From: Rhodocyclaceae bacterium
GTDB lineage: Bacteria; Pseudomonadota; Gammaproteobacteria; Burkholderiales; Rhodocyclaceae
Length of the DNA: 64,000 nt
Reading direction: 5' to 3'
Assembly (NCBI GenBank): GCA_023230455.1
Contig: JALNXH010000005.1
Span: 1-64,000, forward strand
Both the position numbers and the translations under genes were made by a program. Positions 9,583 to 17,889 of this stretch are shown piece after piece. Position 1 is the first letter of the stretch, and each line of letters starts with the position of its first letter. A model generated the notes under the pieces. That model was not told the origin of the DNA, ran no database searches, and worked only from the letters and a program-made list of their open reading frames with translations.

Positions 9583-9861
9583 ATGCAGATCAGCATCGCC
9601 TATTCCGAAGCCGACCAGCAGATATGGCTCACGACCGAGGTCTCCGATGAGGCTACGGTGCAGGAAGCCATCGCCCGATCCGGCATCCTTACCCTGTTTC
9701 CCCAGGTCGATATCGCGGCGCAGAAAGTGGGCATCTTCGGCAGGCTGGTAAAGCTCGAAGCACCGCTGCGCCCGGGCGACCGAATCGAAATCTATCGTCC
9801 CATCACCTGCGATCCGCAAACGGTACCGCGCCGCGAAGGCTTTGGCAGCGAGGACGAGTAA
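9583..9861 (+). CDS. rnfH: RnfH-family small protein
   Basis: 92 residues with a ubiquitin-like beta-grasp fold. The family pattern is I-x-I-A-Y-x-E near the N-terminus, K-V-G-I-F-G-R in the middle and L-R-P-G-D-R-I-E-I-Y-R-P near residue 70. RnfH is linked to Rnf operons of diazotrophs; its exact role is not settled. As the last gene, 10 bases after rnfE, it closes the operon. Confidence 0.92.
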   Translation: MQISIAYSEADQQIWLTTEVSDEATVQEAIARSGILTLFPQVDIAAQKVGIFGRLVKLEAPLRPGDRIEIYRPITCDPQTVPRREGFGSEDE

Positions 9862-10007
9862 AGCGCTTCGAAACGCCGTCGCTCCTATGCTTCCGCTTTT
9901 GCGCCGTACTCAAGCGGGAAAACCTTGTCAAAATGCCCGCTTTTTCGAACTACTGAATAACCACGTCCGCCGCATGATGGCACCTCCAAGTCAAAGAGGA
10001 TTCACCC

Positions 10008-10202
10008 ATGACGGCGTACGAACAGTCGCTATTACATGACTTTCAGGAAACGCTCGAGGCCAATGCCGGACACCTGGACTCCACGGGCCAGGCCCTGTTA
10101 AGGGCCATTGGACGCGGCTCTCCGGAACTGTACGATGCCGTAGAAAAGTTGATGGACCGGATTTCCGGCTTCGCACCGGCAAGCGCCGAGTCAATTCATT
10201 GA
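10008..10202 (+). CDS. Small acidic protein of unknown function
   Basis: 64 residues, starting MTAYEQSLLHDFQETLEANA, with a good ribosome-binding site (AGAGGA) nine bases upstream. It is rich in Glu, Asp, Leu and Ala, is probably helical, and has no Cys or membrane segment. It lies 146 bases after rnfH and ends just before a strong hairpin terminator, so it could be read from the rnf promoter or its own. I do not recognise the family. Coding is supported by the ribosome site, the terminator placement and a codon pattern like its neighbours. Confidence 0.6.
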   Translation: MTAYEQSLLHDFQETLEANAGHLDSTGQALLRAIGRGSPELYDAVEKLMDRISGFAPASAESIH

Positions 10203-10236
10203 TCGATCTATCCCCGGCGGGGCTTCCCGCTCAAAT

Positions 10237-10264
10237 GAAAACGCCGTCCTCGGACGGCGTTTTT
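10237..10264. terminator. Bidirectional rho-independent terminator
   Basis: A perfect stem ACGCCGTCC/GGACGGCGT with a two-base loop, preceded by AAA and followed by TTTT. It sits between convergent genes and can stop both. Confidence 0.85.
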
Positions 10265-10283
10265 CCGTGTGGAGCAGCGCCCA

Positions 10284-10799
10284 TCAGCTTTCGTCGCTGA
10301 CGCGGCGCGCACCGTTGTAGCGTTTCGCCCAGTAACTCTCGCGCATGTCCTCGATGCGGACCTGTCCGCCGGCGCGCGGCGCATGCACGAACAGGTTGTC
10401 GCCGAGATAGATGCCGACGTGGGAAAAAGCGCTGCGCATGGTGTTGAAGAACACCAGATCGCCGGGCTTGAGTTCGTTCTTGGCCACGGCCTCGCCGGTT
10501 TTGCTGATTTCCTTCGAGCTGCGCGGCAGGATCAGGCCGAGTCCCTCGCGGAACACATGGCCGACGAAACCCGAGCAGTCGAAGCCGCTTTCCGGGGAGG
10601 TGCCGCCGCGCCGATAGCGGATGCCGAGCAGATCGAGCGCTTGGTCGAGCGCGGACTGGGTCGCCGCCTGGGCCTGTGCGGTGTACTTCCTGACCAGTTC
10701 CGCTGCGCTCGGCCGCACCGGACGCGGTTCTTCCGCGGCGACGGGCTGGGAGAGGATCAAGGCAAGCAGGGCCGCCTGGAGCAGGGTCTTCGAACGCAT
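10284..10799 (-). CDS. NlpC/P60 family cell-wall endopeptidase, exported
   Basis: 171 residues. A signal peptide (about 1-22, ending P-V-A-A) is followed by a helical segment and the NlpC/P60 domain. The expected catalytic residues are present: Cys75 in FDCSGFV, His127 in FSHVGIYLG and His139 in FVHAPRAG. It should hydrolyse peptidoglycan stem peptides in the periplasm. The protein is short, with one catalytic domain and no SH3 domains, as in many proteobacterial Spr-like enzymes. It is convergent with the small gene before it and shares the terminator. Confidence 0.9.
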   Translation of the reverse strand: MRSKTLLQAALLALILSQPVAAEEPRPVRPSAAELVRKYTAQAQAATQSALDQALDLLGIRYRRGGTSPESGFDCSGFVGHVFREGLGLILPRSSKEISKTGEAVAKNELKPGDLVFFNTMRSAFSHVGIYLGDNLFVHAPRAGGQVRIEDMRESYWAKRYNGARRVSDES

Positions 10800-10980
10800 G
10801 GGGCGGCACTATAACTGCATGAGGTAATACGGTAAACCCCTGGAAACTTGAACTATTTATTTCTGAGCGGCAATGCGATGGACTTTTTCCCGGCCCGCCG
10901 GCAGAATGGCGCCCCTCGCGAGGACTCGGCCGGAGCGGCTTCGGTGCCGTTTAGCAGATTCTTAGCGCATCACAGAATTA

Positions 10981-11070
10981 GGTGGGTTGGCAGAGCGGTT
11001 GAATGCACTAGTCTTGAAAACTAGCAAGGATGTAAGTCCTTCCAGGGTTCGAATCCCTGACCCACCGCCA
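10981..11070 (+). tRNA. tRNA-Ser (UGA anticodon)
   Basis: A 90-base class II tRNA with encoded CCA. The acceptor stem pairs GGTGGGT with ACCCACC, the anticodon loop is CTTGAAA with TGA, there is a long variable arm, and the T-loop is GGGTTCGAATCCC. The anticodon reads UCA and, with wobble, other UCN codons. Confidence 0.96.
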
Positions 11071-11077
11071 AAACGAG

Positions 11078-11109
11078 AGCCCCGAGCCGCCAGGTTTCGG
11101 GGCTTTTTA
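11078..11109 (+). terminator. Terminator of tRNA-Ser
   Basis: Stem AGCCCCGA/TCGGGGCT followed by TTTTT, starting seven bases after the tRNA. Confidence 0.85.
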
Positions 11110-11284
11110 TTTGCCTTATGCCTTGGCGATGCAATGCGTAAGCCGATGGTGTTGTGCGCAGACTGTTAGTGTCATTGAACACCTACGATTGAGACGTGGC
11201 ATAGACCACGCGCGTCGGATACGAGGCGGACTCGGTGTCGAATACTGAATTGACAAAAATAAAATCCGTTTTTATTATTGTCAG

Positions 11285-12475
11285 ATGTATCAACAACGCC
11301 AACTTGCGCCTGTATTACGTCAAGCTCTTGCGGGGTTTCCCGCGATCCTATTGACGGGCCCCCGGCAGTCCGGCAAAACGACCTTTCTTCGGCATGAGGC
11401 CGGAGATCAAGTTGACTACATCAGTTTTGACGATCCTCTCGAACGCGACTTTGCTGCTGTTGACCCCGCAGGCTTTTTGGGTCGATTCACCGATCGTCCA
11501 GTGATTCTCGATGAGATCCAGTACGTACCAGCGCTACTGTCACATCTGAAGAGGCGTATCGATAATGAGCCTGGCCTATGCGGTCGATGGCTACTGACAG
11601 GATCGCAACAATTTGGACTGATGCGTGATGTCAGCGAATCACTCGCTGGCCGGGTCGCTATTTTGGAATTACCGCCATTCTCGCAAGCAGAATTCGCACG
11701 ACCTGATTTGGAAGATGTTTTGTGGAATGGCGGCTATCCGATTCCGGCAATGCATCCGGAGCGGCGCGACATCTGGCTGCGAAGCTACGTTTCTACCTAC
11801 ATTGAGCGTGATGTCCGGCAAATTCGCAATATCCCGGACCTGAGGGTGTTCAATCAATTTCTCAATTTGGCAGCGGCTCGCCATAGCCAGGAATTTCATC
11901 CTGCCGACCTGTCGCGCGAACTGGGTATCACGCAGCCAACGGTGAAGTCCTGGGCTGGCGTGCTTGAGGCGTCGTATGTTGCGCATTTCCTGTCGCCATG
12001 GTTTCGCAACTATGGCAAACGAGTGGTGAAAACGCCGAAGTTCTATTTCTACGATGCAGCACTCGTCAACTTGCTGACACGTCAGCCGGATGCGGCCTCA
12101 GCACTCGCTGGCCCGATGGGTGGGCCACTATTGGAAGGCTGGGTTGTCACTGAAGCAGTGAAGACCTTCATGTCGCTGGGGCGGAAGCCTGACTTGTATT
12201 TCTGGCGATCCCACGACGGGCTCGAAGTGGATTTGCTCATCGTGATCGATGGCAATTTACAACCGGTGGAAATCAAGTTGACCGCGACCCCCGGTGCAGG
12301 CCATGTTGAACCGATCAATCGATTTCTTGCTGTGGCTGGCGACGAGGCAAGTAAGCAAGGGATCCTTGTTTGCCGAACGGAAACTGAGCGGGCGTTGCCG
12401 AATGGTCATATTGCCATGCCATGGCAATCATTCCCCGATTGGCTTCGCAAACGCTTATCCAGGGCGGTTGCGTGA
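11285..12475 (+). CDS. AAA ATPase with DUF4143 domain
   Basis: 396 residues. An N-terminal P-loop ATPase domain has Walker A GPRQSGKT (25-32) and Walker B PVILDEIQ (72-79). A winged-helix-like middle part is followed by a C-terminal DUF4143 nuclease-like domain with W-R-S-H-D-G-L-E-V-D-L-L and P-V-E-I-K, a PD-(D/E)XK-like spacing. Members are common, patchily distributed and of unsettled function. Base composition is visibly lower in GC than the flanking genes, and it sits alone between a tRNA gene and decayed toxin-antitoxin genes, consistent with horizontal gain. There is no clear ribosome site in front of the ATG. Confidence 0.88.
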   Translation: MYQQRQLAPVLRQALAGFPAILLTGPRQSGKTTFLRHEAGDQVDYISFDDPLERDFAAVDPAGFLGRFTDRPVILDEIQYVPALLSHLKRRIDNEPGLCGRWLLTGSQQFGLMRDVSESLAGRVAILELPPFSQAEFARPDLEDVLWNGGYPIPAMHPERRDIWLRSYVSTYIERDVRQIRNIPDLRVFNQFLNLAAARHSQEFHPADLSRELGITQPTVKSWAGVLEASYVAHFLSPWFRNYGKRVVKTPKFYFYDAALVNLLTRQPDAASALAGPMGGPLLEGWVVTEAVKTFMSLGRKPDLYFWRSHDGLEVDLLIVIDGNLQPVEIKLTATPGAGHVEPINRFLAVAGDEASKQGILVCRTETERALPNGHIAMPWQSFPDWLRKRLSRAVA

Positions 12476-12533
12476 TCCATCCCCCGCAAAGGGGAGCGCA
12501 TTTCTTGCGGTTTGTGGGCGGCTGACGAAACCC

Positions 12534-12599
12534 CTACGTCAGCTCCTTCCTTTCCGCCGCGTGGTAGTCCTTCTTCGTGCGAATTGGCTTCGATTCCAT
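12534..12599 (-). pseudogene. higA: HigA-type antitoxin, N-terminal remnant
   Basis: The frame opens at an ATG ten bases after the HigB-like stop and reads MESKPIRTKKDYHAAERKEL before ending. The beginning (M-x-x-K-P-I-R-T-x-x-D-Y-x-A-A) matches the N-terminus of HigA antitoxins, normally about 100-140 residues with an Xre-type DNA-binding domain. Only 21 residues remain, so it cannot bind the operator or neutralise a toxin. Confidence 0.65.
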
Positions 12600-12609
12600 G
12601 GCTGCTCCT

Positions 12610-12834
12610 TCATATCGTTTCGGCGTCAATCCTGTCGTACTGCCGATGCGTGCCGACGAAACGCACATGCAGCAGGCCGGGGGAATACTTCGCCGCCACC
12701 ACCAAGCGGTAGTCGTTGCCCTTGATGTCGGCCGGGGTTTTCCACTCCGCCCGGCTGGACAAGGCATACCCAGTCCGCGGAAGGGTTTCGGCATCCGGGT
12801 GCTTTTCCCGGAATTCCGCAATCTCGACAGTCAT
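12610..12834 (-). pseudogene. higB: HigB-type toxin with an internal deletion
   Basis: From an ATG at 12834 the frame gives about 74 residues. It contains F-R-E-K-H-P-D-A-E, A-E-W-K-T-P-A-D-I-K and G-N-D-Y-R-L-V-V, and ends V-G-T-H-R-Q-Y-D-R-I-D-A-E-T-I, the classic HigB/RelE mRNA interferase pattern. Between P-A-D-I-K and G-N-D-Y-R the usual 17 or so residues (including a V-V-F-N-I strand) are missing. With the antitoxin reduced to 21 residues the pair is almost certainly dead. The frame stays open further upstream, but that part is not family-like. Confidence 0.7.
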
Positions 12835-12917
12835 AGATTCCAGTTCGGCGGATACTGCTTCCGCCAGAACATCCCGTCTGCGGCGAGCCCGCGTTGAAAA
12901 CCTGGAATCCGCGGGCG

Positions 12918-13511
12918 TCAGCGCCCCGGAACGATCGACGGGCCGTTCACCGCCAGCCACAGGCTTTCGCCGTTCTTCCGCTTCATGTTCAGGATCGCGC
13001 TGCGCGGCAGACCTTCAAGGTGGCGGGTGATAACGTCCATCACCCAGCCGTGGGTAATCACCAGGACGCGCGCACCCGCGTGTCGGGCGCCGATGTCGGC
13101 GATAGCGGCGAATATCCTGTTCGCGAAGTCGTCCATCGATTCGCCCTGGTCGAAGTCCGCGGCCGGGTTGCGCCTGAGAATCTGCTGTAACAGCAGCGGA
13201 TTCAGCTCGCCCAATTCGGTCTTTGGCACGCCCTGGATCATGCCGAAGTGTCTTTCCTTCAGGCCCTCATGGCTGTAGGGCGGAGGTAGTTGCAATGCCT
13301 TGGCGATCACCTCCGCCGTTTCCCGGGCGCGGATCAGCGGGCTCGACCAGATTGCCGAGAAACCGGCATCGGCGAAGCCGGCTGCCAGTTCGTCCGCCTG
13401 GCGCCGACCGACTTCGTTGAGCGGCACGTCGGTCCAGCCCTGTAGGATGCCCGACATGTTCCAATCGGTTTCGCCGTGGCGGACGACACAGATGTGTGCG
13501 AAGCCATTCAT
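12918..13511 (-). CDS. Histidine phosphatase family protein (phosphoglycerate mutase-like)
   Basis: 197 residues from the ATG at 13511; a longer frame to 13559 has no support. The RHG signature VVRHGETDW lies near the N-terminus, the second catalytic His is in ITHGWVMD near 155, and E-R-H-F-G-M-I-Q-G is the substrate-loop region. The fold covers cofactor-dependent phosphoglycerate mutases, alpha-ribazole phosphatase and broad phosphatases; the sequence does not decide which. It is monocistronic and divergent from the BI-1 gene. Confidence 0.88.
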   Translation of the reverse strand: MNGFAHICVVRHGETDWNMSGILQGWTDVPLNEVGRRQADELAAGFADAGFSAIWSSPLIRARETAEVIAKALQLPPPYSHEGLKERHFGMIQGVPKTELGELNPLLLQQILRRNPAADFDQGESMDDFANRIFAAIADIGARHAGARVLVITHGWVMDVITRHLEGLPRSAILNMKRKNGESLWLAVNGPSIVPGR

Positions 13512-13726
13512 GGGGACGATCTTACCGGACGCCCCGTGTCGGGGCGACGGGCGCGGCAAAGCAACGCGATTCGATTACACGCGTGTTACACGGTATATAC
13601 GGAAGTTTTGCTAGAGTTCGTTTTTTCAAGCCAAGCTGGACCGGGCGATATTGTCGGCGACGCGAACTTTTTCCAGTTTTCGCGTCTAATAGAGCGTTAC
13701 ATAACTCGATGGAGGTTTTCGAAACC

Positions 13727-14422
13727 ATGCAGACCGATTTCCAGGTGCTTTCTTCGTCAGGCGGACAGGGCGTTGCATCCCAGCAGCACCGTGTGCTGCG
13801 CAATACCTACGCGCTGCTCGGTTTATCGATGGTGCCGACCGTTATCGGTGCCGTGATCGGCACGACGTTCGGTGTATCCCTGATGGCGGGCAGCCCGATG
13901 TTGAGCCTGGTGTTGTTCCTCGCCGTCGGCTGGGGGATGATCTATGCGATCCAGAAAAACCGCAACAGCGGACTCGGCGTCGCGTTACTGCTCGGTTTTA
14001 CCTTTTTCATGGGCCTGATGCTTGGGCCGCTGCTGGCGCACACCCTGCATTTCCGCAACGGCGGGCAGTTGATCGCCATGGCGGCGGGCGGTACCGGCGC
14101 GATCTTCTTTGCCTTGGCCGGCGTTGCTTCGACCACCACGCGCGACTTCAGCCGAATGGGCAATTTCCTCTTCGCCGGACTGATCCTGGTACTGGTGGCG
14201 GGAATCGCCAACGTATTCTTCCAATTGCCGGCGCTGACCATAGCTATCTCGCTGGCCGCGATCGTCATCTTCTCCGGCTTCCTCCTGTTCGATATCAACC
14301 GCATCGTTCAGGGTGGCGAAACCAGCTACGTTGCGGCGACGCTGGCGGTGTATCTGAACATCTACAACATCTTCACCAGCCTGCTGCAACTGCTCGGCAT
14401 CTTCGGCGGCGAGCGCGACTGA
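13727..14422 (+). CDS. Bax inhibitor-1 / YccA family membrane protein
   Basis: 231 residues from the ATG at 13727, preceded by GGAGG at 13711; an ATG at 13709 is an alternative. After a polar N-terminus of about 25 residues there are seven predicted membrane segments. The last ends in F-D-I-N-R-I-V-Q-G-G-E-T-S-Y-V, the typical BI-1 C-terminal motif whose acidic residues form the pH sensor of the calcium-leak family. E. coli YccA interacts with the FtsH protease. The gene has its own terminator and no linked partner. Confidence 0.9.
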   Translation: MQTDFQVLSSSGGQGVASQQHRVLRNTYALLGLSMVPTVIGAVIGTTFGVSLMAGSPMLSLVLFLAVGWGMIYAIQKNRNSGLGVALLLGFTFFMGLMLGPLLAHTLHFRNGGQLIAMAAGGTGAIFFALAGVASTTTRDFSRMGNFLFAGLILVLVAGIANVFFQLPALTIAISLAAIVIFSGFLLFDINRIVQGGETSYVAATLAVYLNIYNIFTSLLQLLGIFGGERD

Positions 14423-14441
14423 CGCTTTCCTCCGCCCTCCC

Positions 14442-14466
14442 AAAGCCACCTGCGGGTGGCTTTTTT
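14442..14466. terminator. Terminator between convergent BI-1 gene and rlmD
   Basis: Stem AAGCCACC/GGTGGCTT with loop TGC and a run of six T on the plus strand; AAA precedes it for the opposite direction. Confidence 0.85.
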
Positions 14467-15763
14467 ATGCCCGCTCGAACAGGGCGATGGACTCCACGTG
14501 CGAGGTGTGCGGGAACATGTTGGCGATGCCGGCACCCTTCAGCGCATAGCCTTTCTGGTGGATCAGGATGGCGGCGTCGCGGGCCAGCGTCGACGGTTTG
14601 CAGGAGACGTAGACGATGCGTCGCGGACCTTCGTCGCCAATCGATTTCACCAGCTCGACGGCACCGTCGCGCGGCGGGTCGATCAGCATCTTGTCGAAAC
14701 GGCCTAGGGCGGCAAGGCTTTCCGGGGTGGCTTCGAACAGATTGGCGACGGCGAATTCGCAACGGTTTTCGAGACCGTTGAGCGCCGCATTGGCGCGGGC
14801 GCGTTCCACCAGTTCGCGACTGCCTTCGATGCCGACGACCGTGGCGCCCGAACCGGCGATGGGCAGCGTGAAGTTGCCCAGGCCGCAGAACATGTCGGCA
14901 ATGCGCTCGTCGCGCCGCGGCTGGAGCAGGGCCAGCGCACGGCGCACCAGCAGTGCATTGACGCCGTGGTTCACTTGGGTGAATTCGGTCGGCGAGAAGC
15001 GCAACGTGACGCCGTATTCCGTTAGCGAATAGCCCAGCGGCGGCGTCTGTGGCGGATGGAACAGATGCGCCGTCGCCGGACCTTTCGGCTGCAGGTACCA
15101 GACGATACCGTGAGTGTCGGCAAAATCGCGCAGTTTCCGTTCGTCGCCGGGCGTCAGCGGTTCCAGATGGCGCAGTACCAGTACGTGCTGTCCGTCGCCG
15201 ATCGACACTTCGATCTGCGGCAGCCGTTCGCGGGCATCCAGCGCGTCGACCAGCGTCTTCAGATGAGGAATCAGCCGGGATACCGTAGGCGGCAGGATGC
15301 GGCACTCGTCCATCACTGCGACATAACTGCTGTGTTTTTCGTGGAAACCGACCAACGCACCGCCCTTTTTTGCCACGAAGCGCACCGACAGCCGCGCCCG
15401 CTGGCGATAGCCCCAGGTCGCGCCGGTGATCGGCGGGTAGAGCACCTCCGGTACCACCTTGCCGATGTGGCTCAGCGCGTCTTCCAGCACGCGCTGCTTT
15501 ACCGCCGTCTGCGCCGAGGCTTCCAGATGCTGCATGCTGCAGCCGCCGCAGACGCCGAAATGGGGGCAGGCGGGCGTCACGCGCAATGGCGACGGTTTGA
15601 GAATGGCGGTGGCGGTGGCCTGTTCGTAGCTGGGTTTCCTGCGGTAGCTCGAATAGTCGACCGTTTCGCCGGGCAGCGCATCTTCGATGAAGATGACTTT
15701 GCCGTCCACATGGGCGATGCCGCGACCTTCATGGTCAAGGGATTCGATCAGGGCGTGGGGCAT
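14465..15763 (-). CDS. rlmD: RlmD, 23S rRNA (uracil-1939-C5)-methyltransferase
   Basis: 432 residues. An N-terminal TRAM domain precedes the [4Fe-4S] ligands Cys66, Cys72 and Cys75 in CPHFGVCGGC, with a fourth Cys near 153. The C-terminal SAM methyltransferase domain has D-M-F-C-G-L-G-N-F-T, D-P-P-R-D-G and the catalytic Cys in V-S-C-K-P-S-T-L. RumA/RlmD methylates U1939 of 23S rRNA. It lies downstream of the FecR-domain gene on the same strand, 84 bases away. Confidence 0.93.
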   Translation of the reverse strand: MPHALIESLDHEGRGIAHVDGKVIFIEDALPGETVDYSSYRRKPSYEQATATAILKPSPLRVTPACPHFGVCGGCSMQHLEASAQTAVKQRVLEDALSHIGKVVPEVLYPPITGATWGYRQRARLSVRFVAKKGGALVGFHEKHSSYVAVMDECRILPPTVSRLIPHLKTLVDALDARERLPQIEVSIGDGQHVLVLRHLEPLTPGDERKLRDFADTHGIVWYLQPKGPATAHLFHPPQTPPLGYSLTEYGVTLRFSPTEFTQVNHGVNALLVRRALALLQPRRDERIADMFCGLGNFTLPIAGSGATVVGIEGSRELVERARANAALNGLENRCEFAVANLFEATPESLAALGRFDKMLIDPPRDGAVELVKSIGDEGPRRIVYVSCKPSTLARDAAILIHQKGYALKGAGIANMFPHTSHVESIALFERA

Positions 15764-15847
15764 GGCGCGACGACGTACGGAACGTGCAGGAATGACGGGG
15801 CCGCGATTATAAGGGGGGCTGCGCGCCGGCGTGATCGGCGACGCCCG

Positions 15848-16597
15848 CTACTCGCCGCCGATCACGCCGGCGGCGTTGCCTGCCTGATTGCGCGTCCCTG
15901 TCGCTGTGGCGGCGGCATTGTGCTGGTTCGCCTCGACCCGGGTATTGCCTTGCAAGCGGACATTGCCGCGGCTGCCGCCCGCAGATCCACCGCCCTCTGC
16001 GGCGCCAGTCTGACTGTAAACCGGTGCGGCCTCCTGGCTGGCAACCCGGGCGCGTTGCCCTGCGCTGACGGTATAGCTGCCGCTGCGGTTGGTGAGGCTG
16101 ATCTCGCCGCGTTCGACGCTGACGGCCAGCCCCTTGTCGTCCACCGTTGCGCTGTACTGGGTGCCGCGGATACCGATGGTGGCGGTGGGCGCGGTCACCG
16201 CATAACTGCTGTGACGGAGTTTGCCGAGCAAGCCGGTGGCCGTGCGAAAACTGCCGCGCAGCAGGCTGAACAGGCCCTGATCGCCGTCGCCCTTGCCGGA
16301 AAAGAAATAACGGTCGATGCGGAAGCGACTGCGCGGGCGCAGCATGACGATGCCACCGTCGCTGAAGCGGAGATCGGCATGGCCGCCCGGCGCGGTTTCC
16401 AGCAGGTCGCCCGCGTGCAGCGGGCTGCCTTTGACGGCGGCGATCGTCGTGCCGTCGGCGGCGATGATCCGGACGGTGCCCGCCACGTTCGAAATCGAGC
16501 CGGCCTCGACGGCCAGGGCAGGCAGGCCAAGCAGTGCGGCAGCGAGGAATACCATGAAGGCGAAGGCGATCGAATGGCGAAACGGCTGGGCAGTCAT
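15848..16597 (-). CDS. FecR-domain exported protein
   Basis: 249 residues. A signal peptide (about 1-30) is followed by a FecR-like beta domain: G-T-V-R-I-I, G-D-L-L-E-T, A-D-L-R-F-S-D-G-G, I-G-I-R-G-T-Q-Y and V-E-R-G-E-I-S-L. A Gly/Ala/Asn-rich tail from about 195 looks disordered. No anti-sigma N-terminus or sigma factor gene is linked, so it is more likely one of the periplasmic FecR-domain proteins common in betaproteobacteria than a true FecR. Its job is unknown. Confidence 0.82.
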   Translation of the reverse strand: MTAQPFRHSIAFAFMVFLAAALLGLPALAVEAGSISNVAGTVRIIAADGTTIAAVKGSPLHAGDLLETAPGGHADLRFSDGGIVMLRPRSRFRIDRYFFSGKGDGDQGLFSLLRGSFRTATGLLGKLRHSSYAVTAPTATIGIRGTQYSATVDDKGLAVSVERGEISLTNRSGSYTVSAGQRARVASQEAAPVYSQTGAAEGGGSAGGSRGNVRLQGNTRVEANQHNAAATATGTRNQAGNAAGVIGGE

Positions 16598-16737
16598 CGG
16601 CGGCGGGAGGGTTCTCGAAAGAGCTGCCGATGTTACTCCGCCTCCGTTCTCCCAGTCCTGCCGCAGGCAGCCCGGCGCTGACGCTATCGATCTGTTGTAC
16701 GATTCCTGCTGTGACCGGCTTTTTTACCTGAACCGAA

Positions 16738-17223
16738 ATGAAAGGACTCCATAGCGCCTTGTTCGACAGCGAAGCCGGCTTTCGCCAGGCGCTGGACACG
16801 GCCATCGCCGCCGCCGGGCATGAGATTCGCGTCTTCGACCGCGATCTGTCGCGCATGCGGCTGGAGGAACGCTCCCGTGCCGAGGCGCTGGAGAACTTCC
16901 TGGCCGCCGACCGGGAACATCGGCTGCGCATCGTCCTGCACGATCCCGAGGCCATGGAACAGAAGTGTCCGCGTCTGCTGGCGCTGCGCCGGCGCTTTTC
17001 GCTGACGCTGGAAATCCGCCAGTCGCCCGATCAGCTGCGCCATCTGGCCGACTCCTTCCTGCTGGCCGACCATGCCCATGCCGCCGTGCGCTTCCATGTC
17101 GACCATGCGCGCGGCCGCCTGATGCTGGATGCGGCGGAAGACGTGCATCCGTTCTGGAAGCGCTTCGACGATCTGTGGGAAGTCTCCCTGCCGTGCCTGC
17201 CGGCGACCCGACTCGGGCTTTGA
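16738..17223 (+). CDS. Conserved protein of unknown function (phospholipase-D-like half-domain pattern)
   Basis: 161 residues. The sequence reads like a reduced phospholipase-D fold: V-F-D-R-D-L-S-R near 32, R-I-V-L-H-D-P near 65 and H-F-W-type residues near the end (H-P-F-W-K-R-F-D-D-L-W-E). I recall this as a betaproteobacterial conserved protein of unknown function. No signal peptide or membrane segment is seen. It sits just upstream of the lexA operator and ends 26 bases before it, so it is not part of the SOS operon. Confidence 0.75.
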   Translation: MKGLHSALFDSEAGFRQALDTAIAAAGHEIRVFDRDLSRMRLEERSRAEALENFLAADREHRLRIVLHDPEAMEQKCPRLLALRRRFSLTLEIRQSPDQLRHLADSFLLADHAHAAVRFHVDHARGRLMLDAAEDVHPFWKRFDDLWEVSLPCLPATRLGL

Positions 17224-17255
17224 TTTCGTAGCCGGCGCTTGCTTTTTTCCGATAG

Positions 17256-17271
17256 CTGTATAAATATACAG
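17256..17271 (+). promoter_or_regulatory. LexA operator (SOS box) of the lexA-imuA-imuB-dnaE2 operon
   Basis: CTGT-ATAAATAT-ACAG is a perfect CTGT-N8-ACAG box. It is embedded in a longer near-perfect inverted repeat (17249-17278) with arms CCGATAGCTGTATA and TATACAGCTATCGG. The AT core can hold a -10 element, so LexA bound here would occlude RNA polymerase. It ends 21 bases before the lexA start. Confidence 0.92.
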
Positions 17272-17292
17272 CTATCGGAAACGGAGGCAAGC

Positions 17293-17889
17293 ATGGACCT
17301 GAAACTCACCCCGCGTCAGCAGGAAATCCTCGATTTCATCCGCAACAGCCTGGAAGTGCTGGGCGCGCCGCCGACCCGCGCCGAGATCTGCAATGCCTTC
17401 GGCTTCGCCTCGCCGAATGCGGCCGAAGACCATCTCAAGGTGCTGGCGAAGAAGGGCGCCATCGTCATGGAGCCCGGCTCGGCGCGCGGCATCCGCCTGG
17501 TGGAGCAGCTCGGCCTGCCGCTGATCGGCTCGGTAGCGGCCGGCAGCCCGCTGCTGGCGGTGGAAAACCAACTCGGCCGGGTGCAACTGGGCAATCAGCT
17601 GTTCTCGCCCCGCGCCGACTACCTGCTCAAGGTGCGCGGCAACAGCATGACCCACGCCGGTATCCTCGACGGCGACCTGCTCGCTGTGCACAAGACCAAT
17701 GAAGCCCGCAACGGCCAGATCGTCGTCGCCCGGCTGGGCGACGACGTGACGGTCAAGCGCTTCAAAAAGACCCGCAACCGCATCGAGCTGATCGCCGAAA
17801 ACCCCGACTACGAAAACATCGTCGTCGACGGGCCGCTGGAGATCGAAGGCATCGCCGTCGGCCTGATCCGCAACGGGGATGCGCTGTGA
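17293..17889 (+). CDS. lexA: LexA, SOS repressor and autoprotease
   Basis: 198 residues from the ATG at 17293, with GGAGG upstream. The N-terminal winged helix (about 1-70) binds the operator. The S24 protease domain carries the Ala83-Gly84 cleavage bond in SVAAGSPLL, catalytic Ser118 in RGNSM and Lys155 in VTVKRF. RecA filaments on damaged DNA stimulate self-cleavage. It is the first gene of the mutasome operon, overlapping imuA by four bases. This could be the main LexA or a dedicated second copy; the window cannot tell. Confidence 0.96.
   Translation: MDLKLTPRQQEILDFIRNSLEVLGAPPTRAEICNAFGFASPNAAEDHLKVLAKKGAIVMEPGSARGIRLVEQLGLPLIGSVAAGSPLLAVENQLGRVQLGNQLFSPRADYLLKVRGNSMTHAGILDGDLLAVHKTNEARNGQIVVARLGDDVTVKRFKKTRNRIELIAENPDYENIVVDGPLEIEGIAVGLIRNGDAL

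Noticed and set aside
10981..11070. tRNA-Ser as an integration site for the accessory stretch to 12900
   Set aside because: I looked for a second copy of the tRNA 3' end downstream and saw none, and no integrase is present. The islet idea rests only on composition and decay.
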